DNA of 64,000 nt from an uncultured Flavobacteriales bacterium (GCA_913030835.1 CAJWDP010000008.1:29523-93522); one strand, 5' to 3'; shown: positions 1 through 9,330, numbered from the stretch's first letter. The notes: generated by a model not told the origin, from the letters alone. Translations and numbers: made by a program.

Positions 1-1805
1 ATGAAAAAATTCTCAATCAATTTGGATTGAACGATCTACGGTATAGGTCAATAAACGAGCTGGGCTATTTGTTGAATGCCAGAAGAAATCTAGATCAGCC
101 GATTGAGCAAAAATCTCAGGATTATACATCAACAAATTATGGGGCTATCGTTTATGGAAAAACAGCGCTTGTATTTAATTACCTCAAGTCCTACTTAGGA
201 GATTCCCTGTTTGACCAATGCATGCAGCAATATTTCGAAGATTGGAAGTTTAAGCACCCTGGACCTTCCGATATAAGAAATGTGTTTGAAAAAACATCCG
301 GTAAGGATCTAACTTGGTTCTTTGAAGAAATAATTGGCACTACCAAAAAGATCGATTATGCGTTTTCAGGCATCAAAAAAGAAAACGGTAAAACCTATTT
401 AAAAGTTAAGAATAAAGGCGGAATTGCTTCTCCATACAGCCTTACCTTACTCAAAGATTCAACTACAATCAAAACCACATGGATCGATGAAGAATCTGCA
501 CCTTTTGGATTGTCACAACACCGTCAGCTCATCGAAATGGATTTAACCGAAGCAGACCGGGTCAGAATTGATTATGCCATGGCTATTCCTGAAATTGACC
601 GCACCAATAATACTATTCGAACCAAGGGTCTTTTCAAAACGTCCAGGAAAATAAAGCTGCAGTGGTTGATGGGATTAGAATCACCTCAGCGAAACACACT
701 TTATTACACGCCCATTATGGGTTGGAACAAGTATGACGGATTTATGGCGGGTCTTTCACTATACAATCACACGTTCCCGGAAAAAAGATTTGAATATACT
801 TTAAATCCAATGTTTGGTTTCCGTTCATTGCAACCTGTAGGAATTGCTGATGCCCATTACCACATTTATCCTCATGAAAAAAGTTTTATTCAGAGAATAT
901 CAATTGGTTCAGAATTCTCCTCTTTTCATCTGGCAAATGAAGACGCTGACCAAGGCGTTTTTCAAAAACTAAACCCATACATAGAATTTGATTTTCAAAA
1001 AGCAAAAAGAAGATCAAAATGGAAACATCGGCTTAAGGTGGATTACAATTTTGTGAAGGAAATCATTCCCGAAATCGACGAGGTACCCGATTGGACCAAT
1101 ATACAAGCGTTAAGGGCCCAATATAGACTAACCAACTCACAGGTTCTAAAGCCGTTTTCAATTCAGTTGAGCTATGAACAAGGAAGCGTAAGCAATGTAG
1201 TTCAACCATTCGGAAGCCTTCAAAACTATTTGAAAGCAAGCTTGGAGGCAAATTGGAGAATCAATTACAATTATCAACTCGATGGAATTGATCTTAGAAT
1301 TTTTGCGGGAAATTTCTTTAAGAACAATACAACTTCATCCGACTTCAATTGGCAGATTGACGGTCAAAATGGTACTCAGGATTATTTGTACGATCAAATT
1401 TTCCTTGGCAGATTACAAACACATCCGGATTTGTTAGCTCAGCAATTAATTGAAAATCACGGAAACTTTAAAATACCCAGCAGGCGTGCGTCAAGTACCT
1501 GGTTGGCTTCGGGTAATGTAAAGATCGAATTACCATTGCCTATTCTAGGTATTTACGGCGATGGTGCAATTCTGCCCGTTTATATTGTAAATAAAGGTGA
1601 GTTTGAAAACCAATATTTATTTGATGCGGGGCTACAGCTATCCATCAAAAAAGATTTGTTCGACATCTATATCCCTATCTTTATGCATAGCGATTTAAAA
1701 AGTGAAATGGAATTTCAAGATATATCCGTTTTACAGCGAATTAGATTCACACTCAACTTAAAAGTGTTGAATCCGTTTAAGATGATTAAACAAATAGAAC
1801 CTTAA
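1..1805 (+). CDS. M1-family peptidase-like protein with C-terminal barrel-like region (5' partial)
   Basis: The reading frame is open to the left edge (first full codon at base 3), so the start and most of the catalytic domain lie outside the window. The first ~120 visible residues match the C-terminal part of bacterial M1 (gluzincin) aminopeptidases: a YGKTALVFNYL helix, then LGDSLFDQCMQQYF, then a HPGPSDIRNVFEK segment and WFFEEII. After that come a short beta domain and ~350 residues rich in alternating aromatic and polar residues, which look like outer-membrane beta strands. M1-like proteins with a C-terminal barrel are common in Bacteroidetes. The HEXXH motif is not in view, so activity cannot be judged. 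The stop overlaps a -7 promoter element for the next gene. Confidence 0.7.
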   Translation, partial: EKILNQFGLNDLRYRSINELGYLLNARRNLDQPIEQKSQDYTSTNYGAIVYGKTALVFNYLKSYLGDSLFDQCMQQYFEDWKFKHPGPSDIRNVFEKTSGKDLTWFFEEIIGTTKKIDYAFSGIKKENGKTYLKVKNKGGIASPYSLTLLKDSTTIKTTWIDEESAPFGLSQHRQLIEMDLTEADRVRIDYAMAIPEIDRTNNTIRTKGLFKTSRKIKLQWLMGLESPQRNTLYYTPIMGWNKYDGFMAGLSLYNHTFPEKRFEYTLNPMFGFRSLQPVGIADAHYHIYPHEKSFIQRISIGSEFSSFHLANEDADQGVFQKLNPYIEFDFQKAKRRSKWKHRLKVDYNFVKEIIPEIDEVPDWTNIQALRAQYRLTNSQVLKPFSIQLSYEQGSVSNVVQPFGSLQNYLKASLEANWRINYNYQLDGIDLRIFAGNFFKNNTTSSDFNWQIDGQNGTQDYLYDQIFLGRLQTHPDLLAQQLIENHGNFKIPSRRASSTWLASGNVKIELPLPILGIYGDGAILPVYIVNKGEFENQYLFDAGLQLSIKKDLFDIYIPIFMHSDLKSEMEFQDISVLQRIRFTLNLKVLNPFKMIKQIEP

Positions 1806-1810
1806 ATTTG
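1803..1810 (+). promoter_or_regulatory. Bacteroidetes -7 element before lpxH
   Basis: TAAATTTG is a perfect TAnnTTTG match. It overlaps the TAA stop of the upstream gene and ends 4 nt before the GTG start of lpxH. This implies a leaderless or near-leaderless mRNA. I see no clear -33 TTTG. Confidence 0.45.
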
Positions 1811-1814
1811 ATCC

Positions 1815-2579
1815 GTGTCCGCTGAGCGAAAAAACATATATTTTGCCTCCGACTTCCATTTGGGTGTTCCAAATGCTGAATCAAGTTTAGAACGAGAAAA
1901 AAAGCTGGTCAAATGGCTCGAATCCGTTTCTGAAGATGCCCTGGAAATCCATCTGATGGGAGACCTTTTTGATTTTTGGTTTGAATACAAACGTGTTGTT
2001 CCGCGTGGATTTGTGCGAGTATTGGGTAAAATTGCCGAACTGAGTGATCGAGGTATCTCGATTAAATTGTATACCGGGAATCATGACATGTGGATTTTTG
2101 ATTATTTACCAAACGAACTAGGAGTAGAAGTGATTCGGGGACCTATTATCAGAACATTCCACGGCAAGAAATTCTTTCTAGGTCATGGAGACGGATTGGG
2201 CCCCGGTGATCATGGTTATAAATTCATAAAACGCATTTTTTCCTTTTCATTTTTTCAGTGGGTTTTTGCACGGTTTCATCCAAACTTCAGTATTGGTGTT
2301 GCCAATTACTTTAGTAAAAAGAGTAGAAAAAGCAACAGGAACAGCAAGAAGGAACCGGATCATTTCCTGGGCGAGGAAAGAGAATTTCTAGTACAATTTT
2401 GTAAGGAAAAATTAAAGGATGAGCATTTTGACTACTTTGTCTTTGGTCATCGTCATCTGCTCATCGACCACACCCTAGGTGAAAATTCAAGGTATATCAA
2501 TTTAGGGGATTGGTATTCTCAATGCAACTATGCTCTTTTTGACGGGTCTTCACTCAGCGTTAAAGTTTTCGAAATTTGA
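1815..2579 (+). CDS. lpxH: UDP-2,3-diacylglucosamine diphosphatase (LpxH)
   Basis: This is a calcineurin-like metallophosphoesterase of 254 residues, close to the usual LpxH length. LpxH hydrolyses UDP-2,3-diacylglucosamine to lipid X at the inner membrane, step four of lipid A synthesis. Metal-binding motifs are present in order: DFHLG (D13, H15), GDLFDFW (D50), GNHD (89-91), GHGDG (H124) and GHRH (H212, H214). The hydrophobic segment FSFSFFQWVFARF (~143-155) fits the family's membrane-associated lid. The start is GTG at 1815; an in-frame stop lies just upstream and no ATG is close, and the -7 element 4 nt before it supports this start. The gene converges on gap with a 17 nt gap. Other lipid A genes in the window are at 32.4-35.6 kb. 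Confidence 0.88.
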   Translation: MSAERKNIYFASDFHLGVPNAESSLEREKKLVKWLESVSEDALEIHLMGDLFDFWFEYKRVVPRGFVRVLGKIAELSDRGISIKLYTGNHDMWIFDYLPNELGVEVIRGPIIRTFHGKKFFLGHGDGLGPGDHGYKFIKRIFSFSFFQWVFARFHPNFSIGVANYFSKKSRKSNRNSKKEPDHFLGEEREFLVQFCKEKLKDEHFDYFVFGHRHLLIDHTLGENSRYINLGDWYSQCNYALFDGSSLSVKVFEI

Positions 2580-2596
2580 TTTTCCTTCAGAAAGGA

Positions 2597-3595
2597 TCAA
2601 CGCCCAATTTCACCGATCATATCCACCAATCGATTCGAATATCCCGATTCATTATCATACCAACCCGAAATCTTTACCATATTACCATTCACACTTGTCA
2701 ATTCCGAATCGAAAATGCACGAATAAGGATTCCCTATAATGTCAGAAGAAACAATGGGGTCAGCTGTGTATGCTAGAATCGAACCATAATTTTCTTCTGC
2801 TTGACTTTTGAATAGTTTATTGACCTCATTAACAGTAACAGATGTTTCTAATTCCAGCGTCATTTCGGTTAAGCTACCTACCGGTATCGGAACCCGGATC
2901 GCACTACCAATCAATCTACCGTGTAGATCAGGAAACAATTTGACCAAAGCATCCGTGGCGCCAGTTGTGGTAGGAACTATATTTTCAGAAGCACACCGTG
3001 CCCTTCTCATATCTTTATGCGGACCATCATGTAATCTCTGATCCCCAGTATACGCATGAATAGTAGATAAAAACCCTCTTTTAATCGAATAAGCATCATG
3101 GATTATTTTAACCATAGGAGCGGCGCAATTTGTGGTGCAAGAGGCATTTGAAACTACCAGCTCATTACCGCTCATTTCATGATGATTGATGCCATAAACA
3201 AATGTCGGGGTACTATCATCAGTCGCAGGAGCAGAAATCAATACTTTTTTTGCTCCGGCTGCAATATGCCTTGATGCTTTCTCCGTTGTACGGAATACGC
3301 CCGTACAATCAACTACAACATCGATATCCAATTCACCCCAGGGAAGGTCTTCTGGATCTTTACTGCCATACACATAAACAATTTGATCATCAATTTCAAT
3401 GCAGTTTTCTTTGGCCTGTACCGAACCGTCAAACTCTCTGTAAATCGAATCGTACCTAAGCAAGAGGCCTATTTGGTTGACACTCATCAAATCATTGATT
3501 GCAATTAGCTCTATATCATCTCTAACCTGCAGCGCTCTCGTAAGTACTCTACCGATTCGACCAAAACCATTTATTGCTACTCTAATTTTTTTCAT
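2597..3595 (-). CDS. gap: Glyceraldehyde-3-phosphate dehydrogenase, type I
   Basis: This enzyme oxidatively phosphorylates glyceraldehyde-3-phosphate in glycolysis, in the cytoplasm. It is 332 residues long, the normal length. It shows the N-terminal Rossmann motif INGFGRIGR, the active-site SNASCTTNC (Cys153 from the ATG) and the catalytic His in STIHAYTGDQ (~H180), with the usual C-terminal WYDNESGYSNR. An Asp in the AINDL strand end suggests NAD preference. I chose ATG at 3595 over an in-frame TTG at 3604 because MKKIRVAINGFG is the canonical start. Only a few bases separate the start codon from the upstream terminator's T-tract, so its promoter is not obvious. Confidence 0.95.
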   Translation of the reverse strand: MKKIRVAINGFGRIGRVLTRALQVRDDIELIAINDLMSVNQIGLLLRYDSIYREFDGSVQAKENCIEIDDQIVYVYGSKDPEDLPWGELDIDVVVDCTGVFRTTEKASRHIAAGAKKVLISAPATDDSTPTFVYGINHHEMSGNELVVSNASCTTNCAAPMVKIIHDAYSIKRGFLSTIHAYTGDQRLHDGPHKDMRRARCASENIVPTTTGATDALVKLFPDLHGRLIGSAIRVPIPVGSLTEMTLELETSVTVNEVNKLFKSQAEENYGSILAYTADPIVSSDIIGNPYSCIFDSELTSVNGNMVKISGWYDNESGYSNRLVDMIGEIGR

Positions 3596-3602
3596 AATTA
3601 TC

Positions 3603-3636
3603 AAAAAAAAGCCCCAACTAAATTAGTTGAGGCTTT
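3603..3636 (-). terminator. Rho-independent terminator after the propeller protein gene
   Basis: On the minus strand a hairpin (arms 3611-3620 and 3624-3633, one mismatch, 3-nt loop) is followed by eight T residues (3603-3610). It sits 25 bp past the stop of the 3661-6609 gene and only 7 bp before the gap start codon. Confidence 0.75.
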
Positions 3637-3660
3637 CATAAATGTCAATTATTTTAAAGC

Positions 3661-6609
3661 TTATTTCAACTTAATGAATCTAGTTACGTCGTTCCGTGAA
3701 CCAGCCGTTAGTTTGACAACGTACGTCCCTTTTCCGGACCCACTCATATCTAGGTCCATTCTATGTTTGCCCATTGGCATATCAGACCTGTTGATCGTTT
3801 TGATCAACTTTCCGTTTATAGAATAAACGCTTAGCGCAATGTCCGATCTGTAATCCAACTCAAAAGTTACACTACCCACTTCATCCATAGGATTCGGGTA
3901 TACGCTTAAATTCGTATTTGACTCCGCATCCGCAAAATCCAAATGATCTACATCACCATCACTAAGTACAGTTCCTGATGTCCAAACCCCTCTACCGTGC
4001 GTTCCAAGATAAATTTCTCCTGCTTTTGGAGACTCTTGCCACCCTCGCTGTTGCTGTCGGATTGCGAATACCGGTATCGGACCTGTTTCATTAATACATT
4101 GCGTCCAATTCGCTCCCCCATCACTTGATGCCCACGGACCAAAATCAGAGGCGCATACCAATTTTTGAGGATCTCTGTAATCAATGATCACATCGAGAAT
4201 TGCCATACTGGAAGGAATATTTCCTTGAATCAACGTGGAAACAAGTGTAGCTGAAGCTCCGGATGCACAATCATCTAACTCCACCAAACTGCCCCCACCG
4301 GTTTGTGATCGAGCTATAATTAAGCGCTCCGGATCATTTTTATCAATCGCAATTCCGTTAACCGGGCGTGATGAGTTGTAAATTCTATCCACCTCCAATT
4401 TTGGAACATCAGAAGCATGGTACACGCTGTCAAGACCCCTCACTCTCCACAATCCATCGTATGTTCCTACATACATAATGTTTCCATCCCATGAGAATTC
4501 AAAACACAATGCTGGACTATTGAACGAAGAGCTATCCGTAACCGACCACCATTCCGGTGTTTTCCCGAATCTTAGGGCGTCCCTAGTTACCATGACCTGA
4601 TAATTCGTTGCGCTATTAGCTAAGGTCGCCATCAACGATTGTACAGGATCTTGCAATTGAATCGTGTCATAAGGATAATCCAATTTGATCGAATCTGTTC
4701 CCATCCAAACCGTATCACTGGTACCTGGGTGAAGCGCATAAAAGTTACCACCTACTGACCCTTGAGACAAGAGGGTATCTGTATGATACAACGTCGAAGT
4801 TGTGGTGTAAGTCAACACATTTTCCGGTACGCTAGAATTATAGGAAGAGCTATAATACGTAATGGTTGTTCCCGAAGGTATCGTAGAGTCCGAAGGAAAA
4901 TATTCAATAAACTCCTGACTATCCATATCATTCGGATCCTCAAACAAACGAAGTGGTGTGTGAAAAACCCCACAAGATTGACCGATCTGGCCAGCGCAAG
5001 GCACTTCAACAGATTGCCAGTTGTTACCTCTGTCCTCAGACCTGGATATCGAGCTATTGTAGACCGTGGAGAACATTACATCTGGATCGTAGTGTGAAAT
5101 ATCACAGTCAAAACCGTCTCCACCGGTTACTTCTCTAAACTGCAGGGCAGAACTTAATGAATAGTCATTGTAAAGGGTACCATTGTCTTGCGCTCCAGCC
5201 ATTACAGCCCCAAACTTATCGTGAGCGACACTGTAAAATTGCGTGACATTGTATCCGTTGTTCAAAGGACTATTAAATGTTCCTATTCTTGTACCTACAC
5301 CACCGTCATTTCCATAAAAATACATTCCTTGGCTGTTCCACTTCATCTCATGATTATCAGCATGAATATAAACTGGTGAGAATGGGCTAGCAGACCACAA
5401 CGATATTTGCTCCCAACCACCCCAGGCAGGAGAAACCGTTGTATCTTGTGTCCATAGGTATTGATCTATACCTCCTAAGAAGCATTGATGAGGTTGTCCC
5501 GCAACATACGATATGATCTGGTCATAATTTCCTTGAGTACTTAACGTTGTGGAAAAAGGCGTGAACGTAGATGAACCACCTGGTCCAATATTTGTCCACG
5601 ATGCCCCGTGATCTTCAGAAATACTTACACTATGAAGCGCTCCTCCACCAGTTGATGCAGAGACGTAAATGTTGTACTTACCATTACTGTTCGGAACATC
5701 AGTTACACTGCTTTCTGCTCTACCCACTGCTGTTGGTAATCCAAGGGTAATTTGTGTGAACGTCGCACCAAAGTCTTCAGAGACATAGTATCGGAAAGAT
5801 CCACCTACTCTCGAACAAATAAACACGACAGAACCGTCACCGGAAGCTTTAATGTCGTAACCATTACCTATGACCACTCCTCCTATTGTAGAAGCTCCGG
5901 TCGACTTGTCCGGTGATACCATACATGTTGTACCACCAATGTAAATTTTATCATTCTGCGAAGGGTCTCTCCACAATTGCATCACCGATCCTGATGTTCC
6001 TGGCAAATGGCTCCAATTAGCACCACCGTCTTCCGAATAGTAAACCCCATTCGCTCCTGATTGTGTTCCACTTCCTCCAGAGGTAACTCCTCCTTCGAAT
6101 TGATCTCCTCCTGTCGCTACATAAACAATTCCTGCATCAGTTGTCTCAATAGACGAGATGCACATAATTCCCACCTGAGCGTCCCATTCATCTACTCTAT
6201 TCCAGGATTGAGCCATGTCTGTTGATTTGAATAACCCACCTGAAACAGAACCAGCATACATGATGCTGTCATTTGATCTATCAATGCCAATACCTCGAGT
6301 TCTTCCTCCGATATTATCCGGACCTCTTTCAACAAACTCTAGCGCAAGAGACTTGTTTAAATTGAATTGATTTCTTTTCATCGCCTCCCAGGAGTTCTTC
6401 CTATCCTGAGGCTCAATCTTTCCGGTTTTGGAATTTGCAAGCAACAACTCGTAATGCTTATATCTTTCCTGATGATTTGAGTATGCTTGTTTTTCAGGCG
6501 CTAATCTAGGTTGGTAATCCTTGACCTTAGTTCCTTCTTCATTCTTCAATAAAAGACCCCCTGAAACGGCAATCAATGCCAACGTTCCAAAAAATAATAT
6601 CTTCTTCAT
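3661..6609 (-). CDS. Secreted BNR/sortilin-like beta-propeller protein with T9SS type A sorting domain
   Basis: A 982-residue exported protein. It starts with a signal peptide (MKKILFFGTLALIAVSGG). The body has repeated Asp-box/BNR-type blades of the form 'S.DgGanW' (for example SEDGGANW, SEDHGASW, SEDRGNNW, SSDGGANW), typical of the VPS10/sortilin and photosystem-stability-factor propeller superfamily. The last ~80 residues are a T9SS sorting tail (Por_Secre_tail, TIGR04183 type): SVYPNP, then a VYSINGKLI strand and a final FIKLK. It is therefore expected to cross the outer membrane by the type IX system and be attached or released there. Its binding partner cannot be told from sequence; proteins of this type are often annotated as glycosyl-hydrolase-like. 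It has its own terminator and appears monocistronic. Confidence 0.88.
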   Translation of the reverse strand: MKKILFFGTLALIAVSGGLLLKNEEGTKVKDYQPRLAPEKQAYSNHQERYKHYELLLANSKTGKIEPQDRKNSWEAMKRNQFNLNKSLALEFVERGPDNIGGRTRGIGIDRSNDSIMYAGSVSGGLFKSTDMAQSWNRVDEWDAQVGIMCISSIETTDAGIVYVATGGDQFEGGVTSGGSGTQSGANGVYYSEDGGANWSHLPGTSGSVMQLWRDPSQNDKIYIGGTTCMVSPDKSTGASTIGGVVIGNGYDIKASGDGSVVFICSRVGGSFRYYVSEDFGATFTQITLGLPTAVGRAESSVTDVPNSNGKYNIYVSASTGGGALHSVSISEDHGASWTNIGPGGSSTFTPFSTTLSTQGNYDQIISYVAGQPHQCFLGGIDQYLWTQDTTVSPAWGGWEQISLWSASPFSPVYIHADNHEMKWNSQGMYFYGNDGGVGTRIGTFNSPLNNGYNVTQFYSVAHDKFGAVMAGAQDNGTLYNDYSLSSALQFREVTGGDGFDCDISHYDPDVMFSTVYNSSISRSEDRGNNWQSVEVPCAGQIGQSCGVFHTPLRLFEDPNDMDSQEFIEYFPSDSTIPSGTTITYYSSSYNSSVPENVLTYTTTSTLYHTDTLLSQGSVGGNFYALHPGTSDTVWMGTDSIKLDYPYDTIQLQDPVQSLMATLANSATNYQVMVTRDALRFGKTPEWWSVTDSSSFNSPALCFEFSWDGNIMYVGTYDGLWRVRGLDSVYHASDVPKLEVDRIYNSSRPVNGIAIDKNDPERLIIARSQTGGGSLVELDDCASGASATLVSTLIQGNIPSSMAILDVIIDYRDPQKLVCASDFGPWASSDGGANWTQCINETGPIPVFAIRQQQRGWQESPKAGEIYLGTHGRGVWTSGTVLSDGDVDHLDFADAESNTNLSVYPNPMDEVGSVTFELDYRSDIALSVYSINGKLIKTINRSDMPMGKHRMDLDMSGSGKGTYVVKLTAGSRNDVTRFIKLK

Positions 6610-6812
6610 AATTTAAACTCTTGTATCGTTCTTGTTATAAGTGTGCCGAATTTACAAAATAGATTATTACCACAATCAATGAAATAGCAAATAGTTCTAA
6701 ATTGACTTATCTAACGGCCGATTTTTACAAGATTAGGGCATAAGATTATCGAAATCAAACCAGGTCAATTAAAAATTGGATGGTTTTATACAAGTCTACC
6801 GACAGCTAATGA

Positions 6813-7721
6813 TTAAAATAAATGTTTTTCAGCGTGATAAGAGGATCTGACCAATGGCCCACTTTCTACGTATTTGAACCCCATTTCCATTCCAATTTCT
6901 TTGTATTCGTTGAATTTATCGGGCGTAATGAACTCCGCAACGGGTAAATGCTTTTCGGTTGGCTGCAGATATTGCCCAAGTGTTAGAATGTCGACATTGA
7001 CTGCTCGCAGGTCTTCCATCGTTTCGATCACCTCCTGATCGTACTCTCCAAGTCCAAGCATAACCCCTGATTTTGTTCTCATACCTCCCTTTTTCAACCT
7101 TCTCAGCGCCTCCAAACTTCGGTCGTATTTCGCTTGTATTCGAACCTGCTTAGTCAATCGTCTAACCGTTTCCAGATTATGAGAAACTATTTCCGGAGCA
7201 ACATCAATTATTTTCTGCATGTTATCCCATTTACCCATAAAATCGGGAATCAGAGTTTCAAGCGTAGTTTCCGGTGATTGTCTTCTTATTGCTCTCACGG
7301 TCATAGCCCATATTTCTGCTCCTCCATCAGACAGATCATCCCGATCGACTGAAGTAATAACAGCATGTTTAACTCCCATCAACTTAACACTCTGAGCAAC
7401 TCGTGCAGGTTCAAAAACATCCACCTCCTCCGGCCTTCCCGTAGATACGGCACAAAAACCACATGATCTGGTACAAATGTTTCCCAAGATCATAAATGTC
7501 GCTGTACCGGCACCCCAACACTCACCCATATTGGGGCAATTTCCAGATTCACATATGGTGTGTAATTTGTGCTCGGAAACAATATTCCTAACTTCCTTAT
7601 AGGTTTCCCCCGTAGGTAGTTTAACCCTAAGCCACTTCGGTTTTTTCGGTTTCTGTAAGGGATTCACTTGATTATTTTTTTCGACTGATTTTTCCGTAGA
7701 AGGATTTGATGAAGCTCCCAT
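6813..7721 (-). CDS. lipA: Lipoyl synthase
   Basis: A radical-SAM enzyme that inserts two sulfurs into protein-bound octanoyl groups to make the lipoyl cofactor of 2-oxoacid dehydrogenases and the glycine cleavage system. Both iron-sulfur sites are visible: the auxiliary cluster [12 protein letters not shown] (CX4CX5C) and the radical-[11 protein letters not shown] (CX3CX2C). The C-terminal RSSYHA motif that binds the auxiliary cluster is intact. The ATG at 7721 gives 302 residues, normal for LipA; a TTG at 7754 would overlap the upstream gene by 31 bp and is less likely. It begins 2 bp after the preceding gene's stop, so the two are probably cotranscribed. No lipB or lplA is nearby. Confidence 0.95.
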   Translation of the reverse strand: MGASSNPSTEKSVEKNNQVNPLQKPKKPKWLRVKLPTGETYKEVRNIVSEHKLHTICESGNCPNMGECWGAGTATFMILGNICTRSCGFCAVSTGRPEEVDVFEPARVAQSVKLMGVKHAVITSVDRDDLSDGGAEIWAMTVRAIRRQSPETTLETLIPDFMGKWDNMQKIIDVAPEIVSHNLETVRRLTKQVRIQAKYDRSLEALRRLKKGGMRTKSGVMLGLGEYDQEVIETMEDLRAVNVDILTLGQYLQPTEKHLPVAEFITPDKFNEYKEIGMEMGFKYVESGPLVRSSYHAEKHLF

Positions 7722-7723
7722 AC

Positions 7724-8476
7724 TTAGATATACTTTTTGCCAAATTGAAGACAAATGTACAACTCAGTAAATATAAACTTGTTATCTATAGCTGTCATAA
7801 TTGGAATTTCCCAGGGATAGACATTCACCTTGGCGCCCAATTCCAGCGCTTTTAACCCCTCTCGTTCTGAACTGAATTCGAAATTCAATCCGAATTTAGC
7901 AAATCCACCAGGAGCAAATCTCATCTCTCCAAGACCTCTCAGGTTAGGTGCTCTACCGTAAATGTTGGTTAAGTTATGCGACTCCGGATCGTATTTTTCC
8001 TCTGCAATGCCAACTACCTCTATTCCATTAAATTTTAATATTTCCAGGTAAACAGGCTTTACAAGACCCAAAGATGGACCAACAGACCAATTTGCACTCA
8101 GCTGCAATCCTTTTGATCTGAGTTTCTCAAAAAATATTTTCTTTTTTCCAAGTCCAACATCAAGTGTAGCAAATCCATTGAGCTTACCAAAAACATAGCT
8201 CTTACTGTTATCATCAAGCGGATTGTAAATTTTGTATTCTTTTGGGTGCTTGACGACATTAAAATCTACAGTAATCAGTCGCTTTACCACTGCGGTCTTG
8301 TGACGAGTCGAATAAAATGACAACCCCCAACCATTCGTGTTGAAACTAATACCACCGTAATACTCTTTTTTGAACATCGCATAACTCTTTTCTACAGCCG
8401 GCTTTTGGCCGTATACTATTGTACTGAAACACAGAAGCAACAGAGGAAAATGCGTTATGACACGAGTTCTTTTCAT
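7724..8476 (-). CDS. Secreted, probable outer-membrane beta-barrel protein of unknown function
   Basis: A 250-residue protein with a clear signal peptide ([24 protein letters not shown]). The mature part alternates hydrophobic and polar residues in strand-length blocks rich in Tyr, Phe and Gly ([17 protein letters not shown]), as small outer-membrane barrels do. I recognise no catalytic motif. Its stop is 2 bp from lipA, so it heads that transcript, but the sequence gives no reason to link it to lipoylation. A TAAATTTG element (8494-8501, minus strand) lies 17 nt upstream of the ATG, with a TTTG 24 nt further up, a slightly long spacing. Confidence 0.75.
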   Translation of the reverse strand: MKRTRVITHFPLLLLCFSTIVYGQKPAVEKSYAMFKKEYYGGISFNTNGWGLSFYSTRHKTAVVKRLITVDFNVVKHPKEYKIYNPLDDNSKSYVFGKLNGFATLDVGLGKKKIFFEKLRSKGLQLSANWSVGPSLGLVKPVYLEILKFNGIEVVGIAEEKYDPESHNLTNIYGRAPNLRGLGEMRFAPGGFAKFGLNFEFSSEREGLKALELGAKVNVYPWEIPIMTAIDNKFIFTELYICLQFGKKYI

Positions 8477-8788
8477 CTCTTTTGGAACACAAACAAATTT
8501 ACATATTTATAACGTAAAAAATAATCAAAAAGTTTTTTAAGATCGAAGCAAAAATCAAATTTAAAATTGAAGAGTAGTCATACTGCAAGAGCAACACAAC
8601 AAAAAATGTGATTCGTTGCTATTAGAATATATAAATCTGCGTGTTAATCACGAAAAACAATGTAGGTGGAGTCACCGCGCGTAAAACACCGATGATTCAA
8701 ATCAGGACAATCCTCATGAAATTTAGATCAAAACTTGTTGAGAGGAATATTCCTCAAGGTAAAGTGTAACGAAATCCGAATTGTAATT
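8477..8788. other. 312-bp intergenic region with a 14-bp palindrome
   Basis: No ORF with a credible start is visible on either strand, and no tRNA-like fold. The right part is downstream of the small lipoprotein gene and holds a perfect palindrome GAGGAATATTCCTC (8742-8755), without the T-tract expected of a terminator. The left end contains the TAAATTTG promoter-like element for the 7724-8476 gene. The rest is AT-rich and featureless to me. Confidence 0.5.
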
Positions 8789-8959
8789 TTAGTTCAAATC
8801 TTTTGTTTCAGGGGAAACCGTAATTGCAACTTCTTCGCTAGCAGCTGGCGAACCACTATTGTCCCCGTAAGCCGGACACATAGTTCCCTTGTGAGATCCA
8901 CAAGAAGCAAATAATACACCTAATCCCCCAATAAGAAACAACACCTTTAAAATCTTCAT
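8789..8959 (-). CDS. Small CPAYG-motif lipoprotein (56 aa)
   Basis: Translation of the minus strand gives a 56-residue protein from ATG at 8959. It has a Lys-containing N terminus, a hydrophobic core and a lipobox LFAS-C (Cys20), so it should be a lipoprotein of about 37 residues after processing. The mature peptide carries the motif CPAYG (28-32) followed by a Ser/Ala/Glu-rich tail. The next upstream gene on this strand (9098-9277) has the same design and the same CPAYG motif, so the two look like diverged paralogues. I cannot assign a function. The second Cys (C28) could form a disulfide or bind a metal. Confidence 0.72.
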   Translation of the reverse strand: MKILKVLFLIGGLGVLFASCGSHKGTMCPAYGDNSGSPAASEEVAITVSPETKDLN

Positions 8960-9097
8960 TTTCTTAAAATTAATTCTTATTTCGATGCGAAATTAAACCA
9001 AACCGTTCGTGAAATTTACTTCACAGCCAATAAAGTTATTAACATTCAATTCAGCCTAAAATTACTAACGTAAAACCAAGCAATTTATTTTTCTTGT

Positions 9098-9277
9098 TTA
9101 CGATGACAATCTAATTGTCTTATCTTCATCCGCCTTGATCGGCGCATCTAGCTGCTCTTGAGCGTTATCAATGCTACCATAAGCGGGGCACCTTTCATGC
9201 TTTTTTCTGAACAGAAAACAGGACGAGAATAAAACCGTAAGTACAATGAGCAGAGAAAATAACCTTAAAATTCTCAT
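9098..9277 (-). CDS. Small CPAYG-motif lipoprotein (59 aa)
   Basis: A 59-residue protein starting at the ATG at 9277 (MRILRLF). An in-frame upstream extension would bury the signal peptide and is rejected. The N terminus has two Arg, a long hydrophobic stretch and a lipobox LFSS-C (Cys20), so it is a predicted lipoprotein. The mature part has a basic patch (FRKKHER), then CPAYG (30-34), then an acidic tail. It resembles the 56-residue gene 138 bp downstream in size, lipobox position and the CPAYG motif. It has its own good promoter. Function unknown. Confidence 0.75.
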   Translation of the reverse strand: MRILRLFSLLIVLTVLFSSCFLFRKKHERCPAYGSIDNAQEQLDAPIKADEDKTIRLSS

Positions 9278-9298
9278 TTCTGAATAGTTTTGGTCGGG

Positions 9299-9330
9299 CA
9301 AATTTATAACTTCTTGACGCATAATACAAA
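9299..9330 (-). promoter_or_regulatory. Bacteroidetes promoter for the 59-aa CPAYG lipoprotein
   Basis: On the minus strand there is TTTG (9327-9330), a 20-nt spacer, and TAAATTTG (9299-9306). This fits the -33 TTTG / -7 TAnnTTTG consensus of the phylum. The element ends 21 nt before the ATG. Confidence 0.65.

Noticed and set aside
3595..3604. TTG start for gap at 3604
   Set aside because: The ATG at 3595 gives the canonical GAPDH N terminus; the extra residues would be unusual.
3640..3670. sigma70-like TTGACA...TAATTT upstream of gap
   Set aside because: On the minus strand a TTGACA-N17-TAATTT pattern exists, but Bacteroidetes do not use this consensus and the site overlaps the terminator hairpin.
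4762..5097. 111-codon plus-strand frame inside the propeller gene
   Set aside because: It is antisense to an intact gene with clear BNR motifs and has a composition without protein-family signal.
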